From the NCBI RefSeq assembly GCF_016595155.1, contig NZ_JAENGP010000005.1, positions 1 through 64,000 on the forward strand: 64,000 bases of DNA, in the 5' to 3' direction. The notes under the pieces were generated by a model. The model worked only from the letters and a program-made list of their open reading frames with translations, ran no database searches and was not told the origin of the DNA. The position numbers and the translations under genes are program-made. Of the stretch, positions 8,567 through 17,144 are shown in pieces (positions within the stretch are counted from its first letter, which is position 1; every line of letters begins with the position of its first letter). Origin of the DNA: Advenella mandrilli (GTDB lineage: Bacteria > Pseudomonadota > Gammaproteobacteria > Burkholderiales > Burkholderiaceae_B).

Positions 8567-9943
8567 ATGAAGATCCTCATCATCGGGGCAGGGCGCGTAG
8601 GTTCCAGTGTGGCCGAAAACCTGGTGTCAGAACAAAATGACATCACGGTGGTTGATACCAACCCCGATCGGCTGACCTACTTGCAAGAACGCTTCGATTT
8701 GCGCTGCGTGCTGGGTGATGGTTCTTTGCCCGATGTGCTTGAAGAAGCCGGCGCCGATGATACTGATCTTCTGGTGGCTTGTGCTGCCACCGATGCGGCC
8801 AATCTGGTGGCGTGTACCATTGCCCGTGATGTTTTCAATATCCCCCGCCGCATTGTCAGGGTCAGGGGGCAGTCTTATTCCGACAATGAAACCTTGCTGG
8901 CTGAAAGCTTTGGGGTTGATTTCATCATCAGCCCCGAAAAAAGCGTTACGCAGTATCTTTACAGCCTGATTGAATTTCCCGAGGCCTTGCAAGTTGTTGA
9001 GTTTGCGCAGGGTCGGGTCAGTGTGGTCATTCTTAAAGTAGGGCACAAAAGCTCTTTAATTGGTCACCATATCGATGAAACACACCTGAATCTACCCAAC
9101 CTGAATACCCGTATCCTAGAGGTCATGCGGGGCGAAGTTTCCATTTCCATGAACCGGGTTGGCGCCATTCAGGCCAATGATGAACTGGTGCTGGCCATTG
9201 ATACCCGGCAGGCCCGTGAAAGTATCGCTTCTTTTCATAAAGAAAAAAAACGCATTCGTTCCATCATGATTGCCGGTGGTGGCAATATTGGCTATCGGCT
9301 GGCCAAAGAGCTGGCCGAAGATGATTACAATATCCGCATTATTGAAAGCAATAAGGCGCGTTGCGAGTGGCTGGCTTCCATGCTGCCCGAAAACGTGCTG
9401 GTGTTGCATGGCAACGGAACCGATGAGTCCTTGCTGGAAAGTGAAAATATTGCCGAAATGGACACCTGGCTGGCCTTAACCAACGATGATGAAGACAACA
9501 TTATGTCTTCCTTGTTGGCCAAGCGTCTGGGCGCCCGCAAGGTGATTGCCCTGATCTCGCGTCAGGCTTATGGCGAGCTCATGCAGGGCAGCATGATAGA
9601 TATCGCGGTTTCACCCGCCCAGGCCACCATTGGCGCCTTGTTGCGTGATGTGCGCCAGGGGGCGGTGGTAACCGGTCACCGTTTGCGTCGCGGTGCCGCC
9701 GAGGTGATTGAATTTGAGGTGCTGGGTGATATCAGCAGCTCCAAACTGGTCGATCGTTCGGTCAAGGATATTCAATTTCCAAAATCGTCAACACTGGCGG
9801 TTATTTTCCGCGAGGGTTATTTAATCATGCCCGAGCCCGATACCGTGATTCGTCAGGCAGACCACGTCATTGTTTATGCGGCAAACCGTGAAACCATGAA
9901 GAAAGTTGAAAAAATGTTCCAGGTTTCGGCCATGTTTTTCTAG
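8567..9943 (+). CDS. trkA: Trk potassium uptake system peripheral NAD-binding protein TrkA
   Basis: A 458-residue cytosolic regulatory subunit of the Trk K+ channel. Two RCK units are visible. The first Rossmann motif is KILIIGAGRVGSSVAENL with Asp at VVDTN, followed by a TrkA-C domain. The second is SIMIAGGGNIGYRLAKEL with a matching acidic residue at IRIIESN, followed by a second TrkA-C domain ending near the C-terminus. Length matches E. coli TrkA (458). It starts at ATG 8567, 15 bp after the ntrX stop, and is followed 8 bp later by trkH, so the channel and its gate are made together. Confidence 0.96.
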   Translation: MKILIIGAGRVGSSVAENLVSEQNDITVVDTNPDRLTYLQERFDLRCVLGDGSLPDVLEEAGADDTDLLVACAATDAANLVACTIARDVFNIPRRIVRVRGQSYSDNETLLAESFGVDFIISPEKSVTQYLYSLIEFPEALQVVEFAQGRVSVVILKVGHKSSLIGHHIDETHLNLPNLNTRILEVMRGEVSISMNRVGAIQANDELVLAIDTRQARESIASFHKEKKRIRSIMIAGGGNIGYRLAKELAEDDYNIRIIESNKARCEWLASMLPENVLVLHGNGTDESLLESENIAEMDTWLALTNDDEDNIMSSLLAKRLGARKVIALISRQAYGELMQGSMIDIAVSPAQATIGALLRDVRQGAVVTGHRLRRGAAEVIEFEVLGDISSSKLVDRSVKDIQFPKSSTLAVIFREGYLIMPEPDTVIRQADHVIVYAANRETMKKVEKMFQVSAMFF

Positions 9944-9951
9944 GAAATGGA

Positions 9952-11421
9952 ATGCGCAGTATCCTGAATGTCCTGCATGCGCTTGGTTTGACGATGGTGG
10001 TGTTCTCACTCACCTTGCTGTTCCCTTATTTTTTTTCACGGCTGTTTCAGGATGGGGCCGATCAAAGTATTCTGACCAGCTTTATGCTGGCGGCTGGCAG
10101 CGGTCTGTTGCTTTGGTTGCTAACTTACCCGTTTCGTCGTGAGTTGCGCCCGCGTGACGGGCTGCTGCTGGTATTTCTGGTGTGGACGGTATTCCCCCTG
10201 CTGGCAGCGCTGCCTTTAATGCTTGAAGCCAGCCATGTTGGTGTGGCGCTGTCGTTTACCCATGCCTATTACGAGGCCATGTCTGGGTTAACTACCACCG
10301 GTGCTTCGGTATTGCCCGATGTCACAAAATTACCTGAATCCCTTAATCTTTGGCGGCATACGCTGGTATGGTTTGGTGGCATGGGTATTTTGGTGCTGGC
10401 GGTGGCTATTTTGCCCATGTTGGGGGTAGGTGGGCATCAGGTCATGCGAGGCGAAATTCCGGGGCCCATGAAAGAAGAAAAATTAACCCCCCGTATTGCC
10501 GGTACCGCCAAGGTACTGTATGCCATTTATTTTTCGGCTTCCCTTTTGTGTCTGCTGGCTTATCGTCTGGTAGGTATGAACTGGTTTGATGCCTGGTGCC
10601 ATACCGCATCTACCATGGGCCTGGGGGGCTTTTCCACTTACGGTGGCGGCTTTGTGGATATTAATTCGCAAGCGGCAGAAATCGTGGCAATGGTGTTCAT
10701 GCTATTTGCCGGTATTAACTTTGCCACCCATTTCAAGGTTATCCGCAATCGTGATTTGTCTATTTACCGGGCCTGTCCCGAAACGATTCCGTTCTTGCGT
10801 CTGGTGCTGGTCAGTGGTGCACTAATCAGCCTTTACCTGTTCTTTTCTCACGAATACGGAAGTCTGGCTGACGCGTTCCGGTATGGCATGTTCAATACCA
10901 TTTCCGTGGCAACGACTACCGGTTTTTCCAATGTGGATTACCTGCAGTGGCCGCTGTTTTTGCCTATTGTCATGTTATTGCTGGGGGCGTGTGCCACTTC
11001 GTCGGGTTCTACCGGTGGCGGCATCAAAATGATCCGCCTGATTTTGGTGATTAAGCAGATCCGCACTGAAATCCGTCATATATTGCATCCGCATGCGGTG
11101 TTCCCGGTCAGGCTGGGCGCGCGTATTATTGATCAGGGGGTCATTATGTCCATCATGGTTTTCATGTTGGTGTATGCCCTGACCTTAATGGCGCTTTCCG
11201 CCGTCATGCTGTTGTCGGGGCTTGAATCCACCACGGCATTTTCCGCTATTTTTGCCAGTCTTAATAATATTGGCCCCGGGCTGGGCAGTGTTGGGCCCAT
11301 GGGCAACTACAGCGCCTTGTCCGACTTCCAGATCTGGGTATGTACTCTGGCCATGCTAATCGGGCGTTTGGAACTGTTCACCGTACTGGTTATTTTCACG
11401 CCCGGGTTCTGGCGCCGTTAA
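9952..11421 (+). CDS. trkH: Trk potassium uptake system membrane subunit TrkH
   Basis: A 489-residue integral membrane K+ translocating subunit. The four pore-loop repeats are recognisable: MSGLTTTGASVLPDV, TMGLGGFSTYGGGF, VATTTGFSNVDYLQW and LNNIGPGLGSVGP, each contributing a filter glycine. The conserved GACATSSGSTGGGIK stretch lies before the last helices. Length is normal (E. coli TrkH 483). With trkA it forms the low-affinity K+ uptake system in the inner membrane. It ends 2 bp before the convergent trmL stop, with no obvious terminator between them. Confidence 0.96.
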   Translation: MRSILNVLHALGLTMVVFSLTLLFPYFFSRLFQDGADQSILTSFMLAAGSGLLLWLLTYPFRRELRPRDGLLLVFLVWTVFPLLAALPLMLEASHVGVALSFTHAYYEAMSGLTTTGASVLPDVTKLPESLNLWRHTLVWFGGMGILVLAVAILPMLGVGGHQVMRGEIPGPMKEEKLTPRIAGTAKVLYAIYFSASLLCLLAYRLVGMNWFDAWCHTASTMGLGGFSTYGGGFVDINSQAAEIVAMVFMLFAGINFATHFKVIRNRDLSIYRACPETIPFLRLVLVSGALISLYLFFSHEYGSLADAFRYGMFNTISVATTTGFSNVDYLQWPLFLPIVMLLLGACATSSGSTGGGIKMIRLILVIKQIRTEIRHILHPHAVFPVRLGARIIDQGVIMSIMVFMLVYALTLMALSAVMLLSGLESTTAFSAIFASLNNIGPGLGSVGPMGNYSALSDFQIWVCTLAMLIGRLELFTVLVIFTPGFWRR

Positions 11422-11423
11422 GT

Positions 11424-11894
11424 TCAGATGCTTCCGGCATAGCCGATGTGACGCCATGCTTCGTAAACCGTAATGGCAACCGCATTGGACAGGTTCAGGC
11501 TGCGTGAGTCGGGGCGCATGGGCAGGCGCACGGCATTTTCAATGCCAATGGAGTCCCATTCTTCGGGCTTGAGCCCGGCGGTTTCCCGGCCAAAAACAAA
11601 TACATCTCCATCGGCAATGCTAATGTTGCCAATATGGCGTTGGCCTTTGGTGGAAATGGCAAAAATATGGCCGCTTGCCGCGCCGGTGGATTCGATGGCT
11701 TCGGGCAGCGTGTCGTGAACCTTGATATCGGCCCATTCATGATAGTCCAGTCCGGCGCGGCGCAAACGTTTGTCGTCTAGCATAAAGCCCAGTGGTTTAA
11801 CCAGGTGCAGCTGGATGCCGGTGTTGGCAGCCAGGCGAATGATGTTGCCGGTATTGGCCGGAATTTCGGGTGAAACAAGAATAATATGAAACAT
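11424..11894 (-). CDS. trmL: tRNA (cytidine/uridine-34 2'-O)-methyltransferase TrmL
   Basis: A 156-residue SPOUT methyltransferase acting on the wobble base of tRNA-Leu isoacceptors. It starts [18 protein letters not shown], with Asn and Arg of motif 1 in [13 protein letters not shown]. The knot region is [13 protein letters not shown], and [21 protein letters not shown] is the SAM-binding trefoil segment. The length equals the usual 150-160 residues only when the ATG at 11894 is used; the frame is open further upstream but those codons overlap comF. It lies 8 bp downstream of comF. Confidence 0.93.
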   Translation of the reverse strand: MFHIILVSPEIPANTGNIIRLAANTGIQLHLVKPLGFMLDDKRLRRAGLDYHEWADIKVHDTLPEAIESTGAASGHIFAISTKGQRHIGNISIADGDVFVFGRETAGLKPEEWDSIGIENAVRLPMRPDSRSLNLSNAVAITVYEAWRHIGYAGSI

Positions 11895-11902
11895 GCGATT
11901 GC

Positions 11903-12667
11903 TTAAAAATGTTTGGGGGGCGTGCGGGCGATGGCCAGGACATCCACGTGCTGCACACCGGCGGCCAGCAAGGCACGGGCGGCACTGTCGATGGTGCTGC
12001 AGGTGGTGACTATATCGTCGACCAGAATGGCATGGGGTATGTCCAGGCGGCGCGAACAATAATATAAACCGGCAGCAGCTGCACGACGGGCGTGACGGGA
12101 CAGGCTGGATTGCTTCAGATGCTGGTCATGGCGGTGCAGAAAAAAATGTTCAACGGGCAATTGTAGTTTTTTTCCAAGCTGTTGTGCAAACTCTGCCGCC
12201 GGATTGAAACCACGCCGGGACAGTGACTGCTGGCTGCCCGGAATAGGGATCAGGCAGGTGTTGGCAAGCGGCAGCAAATCCTGGAGTTGCAACTGTTGGT
12301 ATAGCAATTCGGCAAAGGCCGGCGCCAGATCAAGCTGGCGGCCGTTTTTGTAGCGCAACACCAGGCTGTCCAGTGGATGCACATAATCAAAGGCGACCGT
12401 GATTCTTCCGGTATGAAGCGCCTGTTCGCGACAGTCGGGGCAGGGGGCCTGGTTTGGCAGGGCCAGACAACAGTGGGCGCACCGATAGGGATGGTTTTGC
12501 ATGGAGTGCAAAATATCGTTGCGGCAGTCGGGACAGAATCTTTCACCCGTGCAGCTTGTGCCGCATAAGGGGCAGGTGCCTGGCAAGGCAAGCGTTAAGC
12601 GGCTGGCCAGCTGTTTGGCCTGCTTGGCAAGCCAGCCTAATCTTTTGTTTTCGTAAGGGTTTTGCAC
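11903..12667 (-). CDS. comF: ComF family protein (phosphoribosyltransferase-like, competence-associated)
   Basis: A 254-residue ComF/GntX family protein. The N-terminal part carries paired zinc-type cysteines ([30 protein letters not shown]). The C-terminal part is a PRTase-type fold with the PRPP-loop signature [20 protein letters not shown]. ComF in naturally competent bacteria helps process incoming single-stranded DNA; GntX in E. coli has been tied to growth on DNA or gluconate. No other competence genes are in the window. The start ATG 12667 leaves 79 bp to the divergent methyltransferase. Confidence 0.92.
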   Translation of the reverse strand: MQNPYENKRLGWLAKQAKQLASRLTLALPGTCPLCGTSCTGERFCPDCRNDILHSMQNHPYRCAHCCLALPNQAPCPDCREQALHTGRITVAFDYVHPLDSLVLRYKNGRQLDLAPAFAELLYQQLQLQDLLPLANTCLIPIPGSQQSLSRRGFNPAAEFAQQLGKKLQLPVEHFFLHRHDQHLKQSSLSRHARRAAAAGLYYCSRRLDIPHAILVDDIVTTCSTIDSAARALLAAGVQHVDVLAIARTPPKHF

Positions 12668-12746
12668 AGAATCGGGTAAGTCTTATTTACAATATGGGCT
12701 TATCAAATCATTTTCTGGCCGTATTAACAATACGTCAGTGATCTCA

Positions 12747-13670
12747 ATGTCCCAGGCTATTTATTCCCCCCAGGTTTTGCCTATCAATTCGGCACACGTT
12801 ATCCAGCAATTTTCCCGTCGTGGTTTATTGGAAGATTCCCGTTTTTTTTATGATGAAATCAGCCGCCGCATGATTGGGCGCTTAAGTTATATCCGCCTTA
12901 ATCCTGAAACGGTGGTTGATGCTGGCTGTGGTCCGGGGCATTCGCTTGAAGCGCTTAGTGAACGGTTCCCGAAAGCCCGCCTGCTTGGGGTGGACAGTTG
13001 CCCTGCATTTATCGAGCACTGTAAAAAAACATATATGCCCAAGGGCATGCAGGCATGGATCTCAAAACTGGGCCGCAAAAGCCAGGATGAATTCCATCGG
13101 GCTGATTTGGCTGCCATGCCGCTGGCGGCGGAGTCAGCCGGCCTGGTCTGGTCCAATATGGCCCTGCATTGGCACCCCGAACCGCATAAGGTCATTGCCG
13201 AATGGCGGCGGGTGATACAGGTTGGTGGCATTTGCATGTTTTCCTGTTTGGGTCCCGGCACGTTCATCCAGTTGCGTCAGGCCATTGAAACCGCCGGTAT
13301 CCAGACTAAAACCGTGTCTTTTGTTGATATGCATGATTTTGGCGATATCTTGCTGGAGCACGGTTTTGTGGATCCGGTTATGGACCAGGAAGTGATTACG
13401 CTGACCTACCAAAGCCCGCAAAAACTGCTGGCAGATGTGGCGGCCCTTGGTGGAAATCCAACCATTGGCCGCCATAACGGGCTGGTTGGTCGCCAGTGGT
13501 ACCAGCGCCTGTGTGATGCCCTTGAGCAGCAGCGTCAACCCGATGGCAAACTGCACTTAAGCCTTGAAGTGGCTTATGGCCATGCCTGGAAAAGTGCCGT
13601 GCACAAAACGGCAGCCGGCGAGACGCATATTTCCCTGAGCTCCATTGGTGGAAGAAAATCACAACATTGA
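12747..13670 (+). CDS. BioC-like class I SAM-dependent methyltransferase
   Basis: A protein of about 307 residues with a SAM-binding motif I VVDAGCGPGHSLEAL, post-I acidic residue at LLGVDSC, and motif FHRADLAAMPLAAESAGLVWSNMALHW as in BioC and UbiE-type enzymes. BioC methylates malonyl-ACP to start pimelate synthesis. The comF-divergent copy in Alcaligenaceae is often annotated bioC, but no bioF, bioA or bioD gene is nearby, so I keep the call general. ATG 12747 is preferred over GTG 12738. A 6-bp inverted repeat (CGTATT-AAC-AATACG, 12720-12734) lies just upstream and might be an operator. Confidence 0.8.
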   Translation: MSQAIYSPQVLPINSAHVIQQFSRRGLLEDSRFFYDEISRRMIGRLSYIRLNPETVVDAGCGPGHSLEALSERFPKARLLGVDSCPAFIEHCKKTYMPKGMQAWISKLGRKSQDEFHRADLAAMPLAAESAGLVWSNMALHWHPEPHKVIAEWRRVIQVGGICMFSCLGPGTFIQLRQAIETAGIQTKTVSFVDMHDFGDILLEHGFVDPVMDQEVITLTYQSPQKLLADVAALGGNPTIGRHNGLVGRQWYQRLCDALEQQRQPDGKLHLSLEVAYGHAWKSAVHKTAAGETHISLSSIGGRKSQH

Positions 13671-13671
13671 G

Positions 13672-13697
13672 CCGGACATAAGTTGAACCGGACATAA
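13672..13697 (+). repeat. Two direct copies of CCGGACATAA, 16 bp apart
   Basis: CCGGACATAA occurs at 13672-13681 and 13688-13697, immediately after the methyltransferase stop and about 50 bp before the TTGAT repeats. Function unknown. It could be part of a regulatory region for the glycosyltransferase operon or simply a short tandem duplication. Confidence 0.35.
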
Positions 13698-13748
13698 CAG
13701 AACGAGATATAAAAGTTCAAACCTAAAATACGTTTACCAACGTGTTTT

Positions 13749-13776
13749 TTTGATATTTGCTTGATTTTTGATTGAT
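13749..13776 (+). promoter_or_regulatory. Triple TTGAT direct repeat with 11-bp period, candidate OmpR/PmrA-family binding site
   Basis: TTGAT occurs at 13750, 13761 and 13772, each exactly 11 bp from the next, giving TTTGAT-N5-CTTGAT-N5-ATTGAT. OmpR-family regulators bind head-to-tail half-sites spaced about one helical turn, and the PmrA box is CTTAAT-N5-CTTAAT, one base per half-site from this pattern. The site ends about 70 bp upstream of the first glycosyltransferase, whose operon encodes an OmpR-family regulator, so autoregulation is inferred. Confidence 0.5.
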
Positions 13777-13844
13777 GTTTCCTTGTTGCGGCAAGACGTA
13801 TTCTTGCGCCTGTCATGTTCAAAATATGAAAGCAGGTGCTGTCA

Positions 13845-14930
13845 ATGAATGCAATGCAAGAAAACGGGACATCCTTGTTTCAGGCTGAAAAAGGCCTGAC
13901 CTTATCCATCGTGATTCCTGTTTATAACGAGCGGCAGATGTTGCCGTTACTGTTCCCCCAGCTGGCCACTATTCTGGAGCCGCTGCAGATTAGTTATGAG
14001 CTGGTGATGGTGGATGATGGCAGTCGCGATGGATCGGGGCATTTCCTGGCCGAACGCGCCACTTGGGATGAGCACTTGAAGCTGGTTCGCCTAAGCCGCA
14101 ATTTTGGCAAGGAAGCTGCCTTGACCGCCGGTTTGGCATACGCCGGGGGGCAGGCCATTATTATTATGGATGCCGATTTGCAGGATCCGCCGGTGTTGAT
14201 TCCGCAAATGCTGCAGGCATGGCGTGAGGGGGCTGATGTGGTTAGCATGAAACGTCGCTCACGGGCGGGTGAAAGCTGGTTCAAGAAATTTTCCGCCCAT
14301 GGTTTTTATCGTTTGCTGAACCGTATCAGTGAGGTTGAGATTCCTGAGGATACCGGTGATTTCCGTTTGCTGAGCCGCAAGGCGGTTAATGCCATGAGCC
14401 AGCTGGGCGAACGCAATCGTTACATGAAGGGGCTGTTTGCCTGGATTGGCATGCCTACCAAGGTAATTGACTATGACCGCATGCCCCGTGCGGCGGGGAC
14501 CAGCAAGTGGGATTATCCCGGTCTGATGAAGCTGGCTTTTGAGGGAATTACCTCTTTTTCAGTGGCGCCTTTACGCCTGACGATGGTTGCCGGTATTTTG
14601 ACTGCGTTGGCGGGTATTTTATTTGCCCTGTGGATTGTGGCCAAAACCATGGTGCTGGGCGAGCCGGTTCAAGGCTATCCCTCGTTAATATCCATGATTA
14701 CTTTTTTGGGTGGCGTCCAGTTAATTTCCATTGGGTTGTTGGGCGAGTATGTGGGAAAAACTTACTTTGAAGCCAAGCAACGTCCGGTTTATCTGATCCG
14801 GGACGTCCTGCGGAAAAATCAAGGGCAGGCCTGGGAAACGGTGGTGGATAATGCCAATGCGATGAATCAGTCAGCAGTGAACCGGCAAGAAGAAGCGGTT
14901 CGCGAGTGGATGGTTGTAAAAGGAAAATAA
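13845..14930 (+). CDS. Undecaprenyl-phosphate glycosyltransferase, family 2 (ArnC/LgmA-like)
   Basis: A GT2 enzyme of about 361 residues with the GT-A fold at the N-terminus: LSIVIPVYNERQMLP, VMVDDGSRDGSG, and the metal-binding DADLQDPP. Two predicted membrane helices near the C-terminus (about 240-265 and 280-305) match DPMS/ArnC/GtrB-type enzymes that load a sugar on undecaprenyl phosphate at the cytoplasmic face. In Bordetella the homologous step is LgmA, supplying glucosamine for lipid A phosphates. ATG 13845 is chosen because GAAAGCAGG precedes it by about 8 bp; GTG 13836 is the alternative. The next gene begins 1 bp after the stop. Confidence 0.88.
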   Translation: MNAMQENGTSLFQAEKGLTLSIVIPVYNERQMLPLLFPQLATILEPLQISYELVMVDDGSRDGSGHFLAERATWDEHLKLVRLSRNFGKEAALTAGLAYAGGQAIIIMDADLQDPPVLIPQMLQAWREGADVVSMKRRSRAGESWFKKFSAHGFYRLLNRISEVEIPEDTGDFRLLSRKAVNAMSQLGERNRYMKGLFAWIGMPTKVIDYDRMPRAAGTSKWDYPGLMKLAFEGITSFSVAPLRLTMVAGILTALAGILFALWIVAKTMVLGEPVQGYPSLISMITFLGGVQLISIGLLGEYVGKTYFEAKQRPVYLIRDVLRKNQGQAWETVVDNANAMNQSAVNRQEEAVREWMVVKGK

Positions 14931-14931
14931 A

Positions 14932-16407
14932 ATGACTCGCAGGATTGATTTATGGTGGGTGGTGGGCGTTTTATTGTGCTTGCCCCTGATAAGTATGGCC
15001 TTAATGCCGCTGTCTGATACGTCTGAACCCCGCTATGCCGAAATTGCCCGTTTGATGGCACAAAACGGTGACTGGATTACCCCCTGGTTTGAACCGGGCA
15101 AGCCCTTCTGGGGCAAGCCGCCGCTGTCGTTCTGGGCACAGGCCGTGTCTTTCAGGCTCCTGGGTGTTAATGAGTTTGCGGTGCGCTTCCCGTCATGGCT
15201 AAGCATGGTGGCCACGGTGGGGCTTCTGCTTGCCTTTACCCGGGCTTTTTTTGACAAGCGGCTGGCCCAGTGGACGGCGATTATTTACAGTTCCTGTGCC
15301 CTGGTGTATATCACGTCGGGTGCGGTGCTGACCGATCCGTTTCTGGTGCTGGGTACGACCTTTAGCATGACTGCTTTCATGATGGCCCGGCAATTCCCGA
15401 CCCTGTTCTGGCGTTATGGCTTTTTTGTGGGCCTGGCTATTGGCTTGTTGGCCAAAGGGCCTTTGGCCCTGGTTCTGGTTGTCGGCCCGCTGCTGTTATG
15501 GCTGTTGCCAGACAGAGGCCGGATGGTTTATGTCAGGGCCTTGCCCTGGACGCGGGGTTTGCTGTTAACAGCGTTACTTAGCCTGCCGTGGTACGTGATG
15601 GCAGAAATCAAGACCCCGGGGTTTCTGGATTATTTTATAGTGGGTGAACATTTCCTGCGTTTTGCAGACCCGGGATGGCAGGGGGATTTGTATGGTACTG
15701 CTCATGAAAAAACGCATGGCACTATCTGGTGGTATTGGTTACAGGCTACTTTTCCATGGGGTTTGTTTGGGATAGGCCTGCTGCTGCTCACCCTGTTGAA
15801 AAAAGGCGGGTGTAACACGATCAGGCAGGCTGTCATTTCTGCCAATATATCGTATTTGTTGGCCTGGGCTTTATTTACCCCTTTGTTTTTCACCTTTTCG
15901 GGCAATATTCTCTGGACCTATCTTTTGCCTTGCCTTGGGGCGTTCAGCCTATTGCTGGCGTTTGGCTGGCGCAAGTGGGTGGAAGGTAGCCAGTGGCGGT
16001 GTGCCGTAAATACCCGCTGGATGGCTGCGGTTGTGCCGCTGGTGCTGGTTTTGCTCAGTCTGTTTGCCTATGTCAGTCCTAATCACTTTAAAACGGAAAA
16101 GGGTCTGATTCATTTTGCATCGCAGCAGGCGCAGGCCCATTCACTTGTTTATTATGTTGACGAGCGTCCGTTTTCGGCCCGGTTTTATTCGGGCGGAGCA
16201 GCAGAGTTGTTGAAGATTAATGAGGTTTCTGCCAAACTGGATAACAGTACATTGCCTTTGTTGCTGGCGATACCCAAAAAACATCTGGCTGAGGTTTTCC
16301 ATGAGCTAAGTGTACCGGTACAAAAGCGTTACGAAAACAAGCGTTATATTTTGTATGAAACCCGTCCAGGCCTTGCACCAGTGGTCCTGTCCATAATGGC
16401 AAACTAA
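14932..16407 (+). CDS. ArnT/LgmB-like lipid A glycosyltransferase (GT83/GT39, integral membrane)
   Basis: A 491-residue multi-spanning glycosyltransferase of the ArnT/PMT class. The first periplasmic loop holds the diagnostic DTSEPRYAEIARLMAQ (acidic pair plus EPRYAE) and WITPWFEPGKPFWGKPPL, both typical of ArnT and Bordetella LgmB. The protein has many hydrophobic helices and a short periplasmic C-terminal domain. It is somewhat shorter than ArnT (about 550). It would transfer a sugar from undecaprenyl phosphate to lipid A phosphate at the periplasmic face. An AAAGGA Shine-Dalgarno precedes ATG 14932. Donor sugar (aminoarabinose versus glucosamine) is not decided by sequence, but no arnA/arnB genes are present. 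Confidence 0.87.
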   Translation: MTRRIDLWWVVGVLLCLPLISMALMPLSDTSEPRYAEIARLMAQNGDWITPWFEPGKPFWGKPPLSFWAQAVSFRLLGVNEFAVRFPSWLSMVATVGLLLAFTRAFFDKRLAQWTAIIYSSCALVYITSGAVLTDPFLVLGTTFSMTAFMMARQFPTLFWRYGFFVGLAIGLLAKGPLALVLVVGPLLLWLLPDRGRMVYVRALPWTRGLLLTALLSLPWYVMAEIKTPGFLDYFIVGEHFLRFADPGWQGDLYGTAHEKTHGTIWWYWLQATFPWGLFGIGLLLLTLLKKGGCNTIRQAVISANISYLLAWALFTPLFFTFSGNILWTYLLPCLGAFSLLLAFGWRKWVEGSQWRCAVNTRWMAAVVPLVLVLLSLFAYVSPNHFKTEKGLIHFASQQAQAHSLVYYVDERPFSARFYSGGAAELLKINEVSAKLDNSTLPLLLAIPKKHLAEVFHELSVPVQKRYENKRYILYETRPGLAPVVLSIMAN

Positions 16408-16430
16408 TTTTTTTATTTTTCTGAAATTGC

Positions 16431-17144
16431 ATGAATATATCTACAAAGCCCATTCGCATGTTGGTTGTAGAGGACCATGTCGGGCTTGCCGAGAACTTGT
16501 TCGAGTATTTTGATAATACGCATTATGTACTGGATTTCGCCCCGGACGGTTTAACGGCACTGCACCTGATTGCCACCCGTGAATATGATGTCATCGTGCT
16601 GGACGTGATGCTGCCCGGCTTGTCGGGGTTTGAAATTTGCCACCGGATCAGGCACGATATCCAATGCACGACACCGGTTATCATGATGACCGCCAAAGAC
16701 CAGCTCAAAGATAAGGAAGAGGGGTTTCGGGCGGGTGCCGATGACTATCTGGTCAAACCGTTTGACCTTCGCGAGCTGCAGCTTCGGGTCAATGCCCTGT
16801 ACCGTCGCAAAGAGGGCATGGGCAAAACCACGGGCATAGAAGTGCCCGGCATCCGTTTCGATCCGGGCAAACTCACGGTGCAGGTGGATCATAACGGTTC
16901 CCTTGAGTTAAGTGGCACCATGGCACGTATTTTTGAAGCGCTGATTAAAGCTTATCCGGGTTTTCTGTCTTATGAACAGTTGCAAGAACGAATCTGGGGA
17001 GAAAAAGAGGTGGATATGAACACCTTGCGCACGCATGTGTATACATTGCGTAAATTATTGCAGGATACCTTTGGGTTTTCCATGATCAAGACCATGCATG
17101 GGCGCGGTTATCGACTAACCCCACCGGCACAGGCAGGGCAATGA
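16431..17144 (+). CDS. OmpR/PhoB-family response regulator
   Basis: A 237-residue two-domain regulator. The receiver has acidic residues at VVEDH (14-15), phospho-Asp58 in VLDVMLPG, Thr87 in MMTAKD and Lys109 in YLVKPFD. The winged-helix C-terminal domain ends with NTLRTHVYTLRKLLQ and MIKTMHGRGYRLTPP. It begins 23 bp after the ArnT-like gene and overlaps the kinase gene by 4 bp (ATGA), so all four genes appear to be one operon. By location and class it is PmrA-like. The TTGAT array at 13749-13776 is the obvious candidate target. Confidence 0.92.
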   Translation: MNISTKPIRMLVVEDHVGLAENLFEYFDNTHYVLDFAPDGLTALHLIATREYDVIVLDVMLPGLSGFEICHRIRHDIQCTTPVIMMTAKDQLKDKEEGFRAGADDYLVKPFDLRELQLRVNALYRRKEGMGKTTGIEVPGIRFDPGKLTVQVDHNGSLELSGTMARIFEALIKAYPGFLSYEQLQERIWGEKEVDMNTLRTHVYTLRKLLQDTFGFSMIKTMHGRGYRLTPPAQAGQ

